Shown one piece after another: positions 1 to 5,122 of a stretch of DNA of 5,122 bases. The DNA is from Bryobacterales bacterium (lineage in GTDB: Bacteria > Acidobacteriota > Terriglobia > Bryobacterales > Bryobacteraceae). The stretch spans positions 1-5,122 of the forward strand of contig JAEHDI010000401.1 in assembly GCA_016880505.1 (NCBI GenBank), in the 5' to 3' direction. The position numbers and the translations under genes were made by a program. The stretch's first letter is position 1, and each line of letters begins with the position of its first letter. The notes beneath the pieces are model-generated. The model did not search any database. It had not been told where the DNA came from and saw only the letters and a list, made by a program, of their open reading frames with translations.

Positions 1-1
1 C

Positions 2-61
2 TTCTGGATCGCGGGGCTGGTGACGGCGCTGTTCGCGCTCACCACGCTGAAACTGAGATGA
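2..61 (+). CDS. mraY: MraY C-terminal end (partial, 5' end outside window)
   Basis: This is the last 19 codons and TGA stop of phospho-N-acetylmuramoyl-pentapeptide transferase, the membrane enzyme that makes lipid I from UDP-MurNAc-pentapeptide and undecaprenyl phosphate. Reading frame 2 gives a hydrophobic segment beginning FWIAGLV and ending TTLKLR, which closely resembles the E. coli MraY C-terminus as I remember it (FWII... ATLKVR): a final membrane helix followed by a short basic cytoplasmic end. The stop codon overlaps the murD start as ATGA, and mraY directly before murD is the usual dcw order, so context and sequence agree. The two other forward frames are less convincing: frame 3 stops at 21-23 and frame 1 is not hydrophobic. 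Nothing can be said about the catalytic part, which lies outside the window. Confidence 0.88.
   Translation, partial: FWIAGLVTALFALTTLKLR
58..61 (+). other. ATGA stop/start overlap, mraY-murD
   Basis: The A of the murD ATG comes directly before the TGA that ends mraY, so the two codons share two bases. The bases just upstream (ACGCTGAAACTGAG) contain no convincing Shine-Dalgarno. This is the classic layout for termination-reinitiation coupling, which keeps murD output tied to mraY. The overlap is seen directly; the coupling is inferred. Confidence 0.8.
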
Positions 62-1395
62 AGGCGACGGATTTTTCGGGCGCGAGAATCGTGGTGGTGG
101 GCATGGTCCGATCGGGCCAGGCTCTGGTCCAATTGCTGGCGCGCACCGGGGCGCGCGTCACCGCCACCGATGTGAAGCCGCTTGAAGAGCTGCCCGGCGC
201 GGCGCGAATACTGGAGAGCGCGGGCACCGGGTTCGTCCGGCAGTCGCCGGAGGCCTTCCGGGACGCGGACTGGATTGTCGTCTCGCCGGGCGTGCCGGCC
301 GATCTCGACCTCCTCGAAGAAGCCAGAGGCCGCGGGGTGCGGGTCATCGGCGAGGTGGAACTCGCCGGCTACTTCCTCCAGGGAAAGATTATCGGCATCA
401 CCGGGTCGAATGGCAAGACGACCACCACGGCCCTGACCGGCCACATTCTCCGCGAGTGCGGAACCCCCGTGCAGGTAGGCGGAAATATCGGCAGCGCGGT
501 CGCCGGAATGGTGGACAGTTCACGGCCGGACCAGTGGAACGTTCTGGAGCTGTCGAGCTTCCAGCTTGAAACGACGGAACGGTTTCGCGCCCACATCGCG
601 GTGGCGTTGAACGTCACGCCGGATCATCTGGACCGCCATCACACGTTCGAAAACTACGCGGCGGCGAAGGGCCGTCTGTTTCGGACGCAGCAGCCAGACG
701 ATTTTGCGGTCTTGAACGCGGACGACCCGGTGTGCTCAGGATACGCCGCGGGGACGGCGGGCCGGACGCACTGGTTCAGTCTGAAGCATCCGGTGGAACC
801 CGGTCTCTGGATGGCCGGAGGCCGGCTTTTTGCCGAAGGTGAGCCTTTTCTCGAAGCAACCGAGATCCCACTGCGGGGCAGTCATAACGTCGAGAACGTA
901 TTGGCGGCGGCTGCGGCGGCGCGGCTGGCGGGCGCCCAAATGTCCGCGATCGCCGGCGCGGTCCGCACGTTTCCAGGCGTGGAGCACAGGCTGGAATTTG
1001 TCCGCACGTGGCGCGGGATCGATTTCTACAACGATTCGAAAGCAACCAACGTGGACGCGACGCTCAAGGCGATCGACGCGTTCGCGGGGCCGCTGTGGGT
1101 GATTCTCGGCGGGAAGGACAAGGGCAGCGACTATCGCCCGCTCGGCGGGCCGCTCTCGGCGAAAGCGAAGGCGGTCCTGCTCGTTGGCGCGGCCACGCCG
1201 ATCATCGCGGAACATCTCCAGGGCGCCGTGCCACTGGCCGAGTGCGGCACTATCGCAACCGCCGTATCCAGAGTCGCGGCGAAGGCGTCGGCGGGCGATA
1301 CGGTTCTGCTCGCTCCGGCGTGCGCGAGTTTCGATCAGTTTGAGAATTTCGAACACCGCGGCCGGGTATTCAAGGAGTTGGTGCAACAGTTGTAA
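58..1395 (+). CDS. murD: UDP-N-acetylmuramoyl-L-alanine--D-glutamate ligase (MurD)
   Basis: This cytoplasmic Mur ligase uses ATP to add D-glutamate to UDP-MurNAc-L-Ala, the second amino acid step of the stem peptide. It has 445 residues (E. coli MurD has 438). Three domains are visible. The N-terminal UDP-binding Rossmann fold contains VVVGMVRSG near residues 12-20. The central ATPase domain has the P-loop GITGSNGKTTTT (113-124, K120), ELSSFQLE (164-171), NVTPDHLDRH (185-194) and AAAKGR (201-206), where K204 is the expected carbamylated lysine; HNVENVLAA (276-284) and GVEHRLEF (307-314) follow. The C-terminal domain has NDSKATN (325-331), GGKDKG (351-356) and LLAPACASFDQF (417-428). The combination NDSKATN plus ASFDQFENFEHRG separates MurD from MurC, MurE and MurF. 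I chose the ATG at 58 because it overlaps the mraY stop and starts just before the first fold. There is no good Shine-Dalgarno, so translation probably depends on coupling to mraY. No defect seen. Confidence 0.98.
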   Translation: MKATDFSGARIVVVGMVRSGQALVQLLARTGARVTATDVKPLEELPGAARILESAGTGFVRQSPEAFRDADWIVVSPGVPADLDLLEEARGRGVRVIGEVELAGYFLQGKIIGITGSNGKTTTTALTGHILRECGTPVQVGGNIGSAVAGMVDSSRPDQWNVLELSSFQLETTERFRAHIAVALNVTPDHLDRHHTFENYAAAKGRLFRTQQPDDFAVLNADDPVCSGYAAGTAGRTHWFSLKHPVEPGLWMAGGRLFAEGEPFLEATEIPLRGSHNVENVLAAAAAARLAGAQMSAIAGAVRTFPGVEHRLEFVRTWRGIDFYNDSKATNVDATLKAIDAFAGPLWVILGGKDKGSDYRPLGGPLSAKAKAVLLVGAATPIIAEHLQGAVPLAECGTIATAVSRVAAKASAGDTVLLAPACASFDQFENFEHRGRVFKELVQQL

Positions 1396-1396
1396 A

Positions 1397-1413
1397 GGCG
1401 GGGGGCGCCCGCC
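1397..1413 (+). promoter_or_regulatory. GC-only hairpin in the murD-ftsW gap
   Basis: GGCGGG (1397-1402) is perfectly complementary to CCCGCC (1408-1413), with a five-base loop GGGCG between. The inner GGGCGCCC (1403-1410) is itself palindromic, so alternative pairings exist. The stem starts one base after the murD stop and ends immediately before the ftsW Shine-Dalgarno. No T-run follows, so it does not look like an intrinsic terminator. It could stabilise the mRNA or tune ribosome access to ftsW, or be chance in a G/C-rich spacer. Confidence 0.45.
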
Positions 1414-1419
1414 GGAGGG
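1414..1419 (+). promoter_or_regulatory. Strong Shine-Dalgarno for ftsW
   Basis: GGAGGG lies five bases before the ftsW ATG at 1425. It fixes that start codon and is the strongest ribosome binding site in the window. murD, murG and murC have no comparable site, so ftsW is the one complete gene here that looks able to initiate independently. Confidence 0.85.
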
Positions 1420-1424
1420 ATACG

Positions 1425-2579
1425 ATGGCGCAACGAGTACAAACCGACTGGATCCTCTTCTTCACGATCCTGGCGCTGGTCGCGTTTGGGCTGCTGATGC
1501 TGTACAGCGCGTCCTCCGTGGTCGCTGAAGTCAGGTACGGGTCGAGCGGCTACTTCTTCCTGCGCCAGCTTGGCTGGGCGCTGGGGGCGATGATTCTAAT
1601 GATGCTCCTGAAGCGGCGGGACTACCGAATTTTCAACAGCCCATGGTGGGCGTTCGCTTCGGTCGGCGTCGTGCTGGCGTCGCTGCTTCTCGTGTACTTC
1701 GTGGATCCGCGCGCGCACCGGTGGCTGCGGATCGGCTCGATGGGGATCCAGCCGTCGGAATTCGCCAAACCGGCGCTGATCGTATTTCTGGCCTACTTCG
1801 TGACCCGGCGCGAATCGGCCATCAATAACAAGGGTACGCTGATGCCGGCGGCGATGATGGTGGGACTCATCGCCGGCGGTGTCGTCGTGGCCGACCTGGG
1901 CACGGCGCTTGTGCTGACGGCCACTGCCGCGGCCATCTTCTACGTAGCCGGCCTGGAGCGGCGCTATTTCGTGACCGCGGCGGGCATCGCGCTCGTCTGC
2001 GTCCTCCTCGCCATCGTCTCGAAGCCGTACCGGATGGTGCGGGTTTTCGCCTACGTCGACCCGGAGTACAAGCTGCTTGAGACGCGCCTAGTCAAGATGA
2101 TCGATCCCGAGGGCAAGTTCAAGCAGGTGCTCCAGAGATCGACGGCGAGCCGGGACCCGAACTATCACGTGCGCCAGTCGCTGATCGCGGTCGGCTCCGG
2201 CGGCCCTGCCGGTCTCGGTCCGATGCAGGGAAACCAGAAGCTCTTCTATTTGCCGGAAGCGCATACGGACTTCATCTACGCCGTCATCGGCGAGGAGCTC
2301 GGAATCCTGGGATGCCTGTTCGTGGTGGCGGGCTTTGTGATCATCCTTTGGAGAGGGTTTCGACTCTACCTTCGCGCGCCGGACCACTTCGGACGATATC
2401 TCGCCCTCGGCGTGACGACCATGATCGTGGTGCAGGCGTTCTTCAACGTCAGCGTCGTCCTGGGCATGGTGCCACCGAAGGGAATTCCGCTGCCGATGAT
2501 CAGCTACGGCGGCAGTTCCCTGCTGAGCACGCTGGTGTCCCTCGGCATGCTCCAGAGCGTGAGTGAGCATTCCGGATGA
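1425..2579 (+). CDS. ftsW: Septal peptidoglycan glycosyltransferase FtsW (SEDS family)
   Basis: FtsW is an inner-membrane SEDS protein that polymerises lipid II into glycan strands at the division site, working with the transpeptidase FtsI/PBP3. It has 384 residues (E. coli FtsW has 414), and I count about ten membrane segments: near 9-29, 44-62, 73-93, 113-127, 139-157, 158-176, 180-199, 284-309, 324-348 and 356-376. Family motifs are HRWLRIGSMGIQPSEFAKP (98-116), the large extracellular loop with YLPEAHTDFIYAVIGEELG (275-293), and NVSVVLGMVPPKGIPLPMIS (341-360) followed by YGGSSLL (361-367). D282 in HTDF matches the conserved catalytic aspartate. FtsW rather than RodA is favoured by its place between murD and murG. 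The start is fixed by the GGAGGG site. The oddity is an extracellular loop about 25 residues longer than in E. coli (about 214-240). The C-terminal tail is very short. The stop overlaps murG. Confidence 0.96.
   Translation: MAQRVQTDWILFFTILALVAFGLLMLYSASSVVAEVRYGSSGYFFLRQLGWALGAMILMMLLKRRDYRIFNSPWWAFASVGVVLASLLLVYFVDPRAHRWLRIGSMGIQPSEFAKPALIVFLAYFVTRRESAINNKGTLMPAAMMVGLIAGGVVVADLGTALVLTATAAAIFYVAGLERRYFVTAAGIALVCVLLAIVSKPYRMVRVFAYVDPEYKLLETRLVKMIDPEGKFKQVLQRSTASRDPNYHVRQSLIAVGSGGPAGLGPMQGNQKLFYLPEAHTDFIYAVIGEELGILGCLFVVAGFVIILWRGFRLYLRAPDHFGRYLALGVTTMIVVQAFFNVSVVLGMVPPKGIPLPMISYGGSSLLSTLVSLGMLQSVSEHSG
2576..2579 (+). other. ATGA stop/start overlap, ftsW-murG
   Basis: The murG ATG (2576-2578) overlaps the ftsW TGA (2577-2579). 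Upstream there is only a weak GAGTGAG about ten bases away, so murG is probably translated by reinitiation after ftsW. This is the second such junction in the window, after mraY-murD. The overlap is seen; the coupling is inferred. Confidence 0.8.
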
Positions 2580-3703
2580 GCGAGGGGTTGACCTTCGTGA
2601 TGGCGGGCGGGGGAACGGGCGGTCACGTCATACCCGCCCTCGCGGTGGCCCGGGAACTCCGGAAGCGCGGCCACCAGGCGGTATTTGTGGGAACCCGGCG
2701 CGGGATGGAGGCGAAACTGGCGCCGGCGGAGGGTTTTCCGATCGAGTGGATCGAGATCGGGGGGCTGAAGCGCGTCGGCGCCGGGCAGACCGTGAGAACG
2801 CTTTGGCAACTGCCACGAAGCGCGGCGCGGGCGGCTGCGGTACTTCGCGGAAGGAAGGCAGCGGCGGTGTTCAGTATGGGCGGATACGTTGCGGGACCGG
2901 TCATGCTTGCGGCATGGTGGCGTCGCGTCCCGATGGTGCTCATGGAGCCCAACGCCATCCCCGGCATGACGAGCCGGTGGATGGGCCGCTTCGTCGAACG
3001 CGCGCTGTTGAGCTTCCCCGAGGCGGCAGCCGGCTTTCCAGTGGGACGGACGGAGCTGACCGGACTGCCCGTGCGCGGCGAGTTCTTCGCGATCCCGCCG
3101 AAAGCAAGAGAATCGAGACTGACGGTGCTAATCACCGGCGGCAGCCGCGGCTCTCGCAGGCTCAACCAGGCCGCTCGCGAGAGCTGGCGGTTCTTTCGCG
3201 AGGCCGCCTTTCCGGTGCGGCTGCTTCATCAAACGGGACCGCAGGATCACGCCGAACTCGAGCGTGGCTTCCACGAATCCGGTCTCGATGGAGAGGTGAC
3301 GCCCTTCATCGAGGACATGCCGGCGGCGTTCGCGCGCGCCGACCTGCTGGTCTGCCGTTCCGGCGCCGGGGCGGTCGCCGAACTGGCGGCCGCGGGAAAG
3401 CCGGCGATCCTGGTTCCCTTTCCGTTCGCAGCGGATCAGCACCAGTTGCGAAACGCCGAGGCGATCGAGCGCGCGGGCGCGGCGAGGCTGGTGCCCGACG
3501 CCGAGCTGACCGGCGAGCGGCTGTTTCGGGAAACGGCGCAGATGGCGGCAGAGGAGGGGCTGCTGGAGCGCATGGGACGGGCGGCACGGGGCTTGGCGCG
3601 CCACGGAGCCGCCGAGCGCGCCGCCGATCTGCTCGAGGAACTCGGGGCAGCCTGTCGAAAACCGTTGACACGGCACCCGAAAAGCCGAAACAATACGATA
3701 TAA
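2576..3703 (+). CDS. murG: UDP-GlcNAc:lipid I N-acetylglucosaminyltransferase (MurG)
   Basis: MurG is a peripheral enzyme on the inner face of the membrane (family GT28, GT-B fold). It transfers GlcNAc from UDP-GlcNAc to lipid I to give lipid II, the substrate of FtsW encoded just upstream. It has 375 residues (E. coli has 355). The N-terminal acceptor domain has the glycine loop GGGTGGH (11-17), FSMGGYVAGP (99-108) and MEPNAIPGMTSRW (123-135). The C-terminal donor domain has ITGGSRGSRRLN (186-197), CRSGAGAVAELAAAGKPA (260-277) with E269 as the expected nucleotide-sugar contact, and PFPFAADQHQLRNA (281-294). Two spots differ from E. coli: EPN in place of EQN, and GGSRGS in place of GGSQGA. 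The last 15 residues (RKPLTRHPKS then RNNTI) form a basic, polar tail after the final helix; the DNA there is AT-rich and may double as a promoter for murC. The start overlaps the ftsW stop. Confidence 0.97.
   Translation: MSEGLTFVMAGGGTGGHVIPALAVARELRKRGHQAVFVGTRRGMEAKLAPAEGFPIEWIEIGGLKRVGAGQTVRTLWQLPRSAARAAAVLRGRKAAAVFSMGGYVAGPVMLAAWWRRVPMVLMEPNAIPGMTSRWMGRFVERALLSFPEAAAGFPVGRTELTGLPVRGEFFAIPPKARESRLTVLITGGSRGSRRLNQAARESWRFFREAAFPVRLLHQTGPQDHAELERGFHESGLDGEVTPFIEDMPAAFARADLLVCRSGAGAVAELAAAGKPAILVPFPFAADQHQLRNAEAIERAGAARLVPDAELTGERLFRETAQMAAEEGLLERMGRAARGLARHGAAERAADLLEELGAACRKPLTRHPKSRNNTI
3665..3694 (+). promoter_or_regulatory. Candidate internal sigma-70-type promoter for murC
   Basis: A perfect -35 hexamer TTGACA (3665-3670) is followed after 18 bases by AACAAT (3689-3694), which matches 4 of 6 positions of TATAAT. 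The whole stretch 3681-3708 is much richer in A/T than the rest of the window. In the murG frame TTG and ACA are codons 364-365, and the neighbouring codons (AAT, ATA, CGA) are also ones a high-GC genome tends to avoid. Transcription would start near 3701, only a few bases before the murC ATG, giving a nearly leaderless mRNA. The -10 is weak, and the organism's promoter consensus is unknown. Confidence 0.35.
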
Positions 3704-3705
3704 AA

Positions 3706-5085
3706 ATGTTTTTCAGACCCCAGCATGTGCACTTCATCGGGATCGGGGGAATCGGCATGAGCGGAATCGCCGAGGTGCTGCTGAACCTCGGCTACCAGAT
3801 CAGTGGTTCCGATGCGAAGCTCAGTCCGATTACCGCGCGGCTAGCCGGGCTGGGGGCGCGAATCGTGGAAGGACATGCCGCGGAAAACATCGGCGGCGCA
3901 AAAGCGGTGGTGGTCAGCTCGGCGATCGACCAGCGGAACCCGGAACTCGAAGAGGCACGGAGGCTTCAGATCCCGATCATCCAGCGCGGCGAGATGCTGG
4001 CCGAGTTGATGCGGCTGAAGTACGGGATCGCCGTCGCCGGGAGCCATGGGAAAACCACCACAACCTCGATGACCGCGACCCTGCTCAGCCACGCGGGTTT
4101 GGACCCGACGGTCGTCGTCGGCGGACGGGTGGGGACCATGGGGGGCGCAAACGCCCGGGTTGGCCGGAGCGATTTTCTGGTTGTGGAATCCGACGAGAGC
4201 GACCGGTCTTTTCTTAAGCTGGCGCCGATACTGGCGATCGTCACCAACATCGACCGCGAACACGTGGACTGCTATGCGACGATCGAGGACACTCTCGCGG
4301 CTTTTGTCGAGTTCGTCAATAAAGTGCCGTTTTATGGGGCTGCCATCCTGTGCCTCGATGACGAAAACGTGCAGCGGATCCTGCCGTCGGTCAGCCGCAG
4401 AGTGGTCACTTACGGGACCAGCGCGCAGGCGGACCTGACCGCCGGCGACATCGACTGCGGACCGGCGTCGAGCGACTTCACATTGCGCTACCGCGGAGCG
4501 GACCTGGGGCGCTTCCATCTCCCGGCGGCCGGAATGCACAACGTGCTGGACGCCACCGCCGCCGTCGCGGTGGGGCTCGAACTGGAGGTCAAGCCCGATA
4601 CGATGCGGGTGGCGCTCGGCGAGTTCGGCGGCGTCGACCGGCGTTTTCAGTTGCGCGGCCGGGAGCGGGGCGTAAGCGTGATCGACGACTACGGGCACCA
4701 TCCGACCGAGATCCGGGCGACGCTTGCCGCGGCCCGCCTCGGCGGTTACCGGAGAGTCCACGTGATCTTCCAGCCGCATCGTTACACGCGCACACTGCAC
4801 CTGATGGATGATTTCGCGCGGGCGTTCCATCAAGCGGACACGGTGTACGTGCTCGACATCTACGCGGCGTCGGAGAAACCGATCGAAGGGGTCACCGCGG
4901 AGGCGCTGGTGGAGCGCATCCGCGCTTTCGGGCACCGCGGAGCGGAGTACGCGGGGAAGATAGACCGGGCTGTCTCCTCGGTATTCGCGGCGGCCGGCGA
5001 CGGCGACCTTGTGCTGACGCTGGGAGCGGGCAACGTCTGGCAGGTGGGAGAAGCTCTTCTCGAACTCCTGCGAGGTAGGAACTAG
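3706..5085 (+). CDS. murC: UDP-N-acetylmuramate--L-alanine ligase (MurC)
   Basis: MurC is the cytoplasmic Mur ligase that uses ATP to add L-alanine to UDP-MurNAc, the first stem peptide step. It has 459 residues (E. coli has 491). Visible motifs in order: HFIGIGGIGMSGIAEVL (9-25) in the UDP-binding fold, the P-loop AGSHGKTTTT (111-120, K116), ESDESD (161-166), VTNIDREHVDCY (179-190), GMHNVLDATAAVAV (276-289), GVDRRFQLRG (309-318), DDYGHHPTEI (327-336), FQPHRYTRT (355-363) and TLGAGNVWQVGE (438-449). The set identifies MurC rather than MurD, E, F or Mpl. The same frame stays open upstream through all of murG to a GTG at 2563, but that extension is Arg/Gly/Ala-rich out-of-frame murG; 3706 places the Rossmann glycine loop at the normal distance from the N-terminus. 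It starts two bases after the murG stop (TAAAAATG) and has no Shine-Dalgarno, suggesting coupling or a nearly leaderless start. Confidence 0.97.
   Translation: MFFRPQHVHFIGIGGIGMSGIAEVLLNLGYQISGSDAKLSPITARLAGLGARIVEGHAAENIGGAKAVVVSSAIDQRNPELEEARRLQIPIIQRGEMLAELMRLKYGIAVAGSHGKTTTTSMTATLLSHAGLDPTVVVGGRVGTMGGANARVGRSDFLVVESDESDRSFLKLAPILAIVTNIDREHVDCYATIEDTLAAFVEFVNKVPFYGAAILCLDDENVQRILPSVSRRVVTYGTSAQADLTAGDIDCGPASSDFTLRYRGADLGRFHLPAAGMHNVLDATAAVAVGLELEVKPDTMRVALGEFGGVDRRFQLRGRERGVSVIDDYGHHPTEIRATLAAARLGGYRRVHVIFQPHRYTRTLHLMDDFARAFHQADTVYVLDIYAASEKPIEGVTAEALVERIRAFGHRGAEYAGKIDRAVSSVFAAAGDGDLVLTLGAGNVWQVGEALLELLRGRN
5072..5080 (+). promoter_or_regulatory. Ribosome binding site for the gene starting at 5087
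   Basis: GAGGT (5072-5076) and AGGA (5077-5080) sit ten and six bases before the ATG at 5087, inside the last codons of murC. Either would serve as a Shine-Dalgarno and supports the start of a further gene directly after the murC stop. Confidence 0.6.
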
Positions 5086-5086
5086 C

Positions 5087-5122
5087 ATGGCTCGGAAACA
5101 AAACGCCGAATCGGCGCCGCGC
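5087..5122 (+). CDS. Start of next dcw gene, possibly FtsQ (partial, 3' end outside window)
   Basis: An ATG one base after the murC stop opens a frame that runs to the window end: 12 codons reading MARKQNAESAPR. The stretch is polar and basic, as expected for the short cytoplasmic N-terminus of the bitopic division protein FtsQ, which often follows murC (with or without murB and ddl between) in dcw clusters. Twelve residues cannot identify a family, so MurB, Ddl or another protein remain possible and I give no gene symbol. The upstream GAGGT/AGGA site and the tight spacing support a real gene in the same operon. Confidence 0.55.
   Translation, partial: MARKQNAESAPR

Noticed and set aside
736..1386. 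A 216-codon open frame on the minus strand opposite murD.
   Set aside because: The translation is Arg-rich and featureless, and the strand is explained by murD. It is a compositional shadow.
1397..1413. The GC hairpin after murD as an intrinsic terminator.
   Set aside because: No T-run follows, and ftsW with a strong Shine-Dalgarno begins 12 bases later in what looks like a continuous operon.
3128..3676. A 182-codon minus-strand open frame opposite the end of murG.
   Set aside because: No motif or plausible ribosome site, and it lies entirely within well-supported murG sequence.
3699..3704. TATAAA as the -10 element paired with TTGACA.
   Set aside because: It matches 5 of 6 positions, but the spacer would be 28 bases and transcription would start inside the murC coding region, downstream of the ATG.
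3841..5088. A 415-codon open frame on the minus strand opposite murC.
   Set aside because: It covers almost exactly murC, has no recognisable motif, and long antisense frames are expected opposite high-GC coding DNA. murC itself is fully supported by its motifs.
1..5122. A search for an undescribed system, mobile element, CRISPR array, tRNA gene or foreign insert.
   Set aside because: The window is filled end to end with intact dcw genes in normal order, with no repeats of array type, no inserted genes and no unexplained gap.

Overview
The window is a high-GC (clearly above 60% by eye), densely packed stretch of a bacterial division and cell wall (dcw) cluster. All genes are on the + strand. 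The order is mraY (last 19 codons), murD, ftsW, murG, murC, and then the first 12 codons of another gene, possibly ftsQ. Every gene that lies fully inside the window is intact, with family motifs in place and lengths close to normal. I see no mobile element, CRISPR array, tRNA or rRNA gene, integration scar or unrelated cargo. There is no stretch above 300 bases without a gene; the non-coding DNA between genes totals only about 32 bases.

Layout: the mraY stop and murD start overlap as ATGA (58-61). murD ends at 1395. A 29-base gap follows that holds a GC-only hairpin and a strong Shine-Dalgarno, then ftsW runs 1425-2579. ftsW and murG overlap as ATGA (2576-2579). murG ends at 3703, two bases before murC (3706-5085). 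One base after the murC stop the next gene begins (5087 onward).

Together the genes make and use the peptidoglycan precursor. MurC adds L-Ala to UDP-MurNAc and MurD adds D-Glu. MraY moves the finished muropeptide onto undecaprenyl phosphate (lipid I), MurG adds GlcNAc (lipid II), and FtsW polymerises lipid II at the septum. The arrangement points to one polycistronic transcript with translational coupling. The main regulatory signal I can see is a possible internal sigma-70-type promoter buried in the last codons of murG, just before murC, which has no Shine-Dalgarno.

The organism is a Gram-negative-type bacterium. The high GC, the gene order, and an FtsW loop about 25 residues longer than in E. 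coli give me an impression of Acidobacteriota (Solibacter/Bryobacter-like), but this comes from memory of the families and is not proven by the window. I found no undescribed system here; the observations listed are modest ones on regulation and protein variation in an ordinary core locus.
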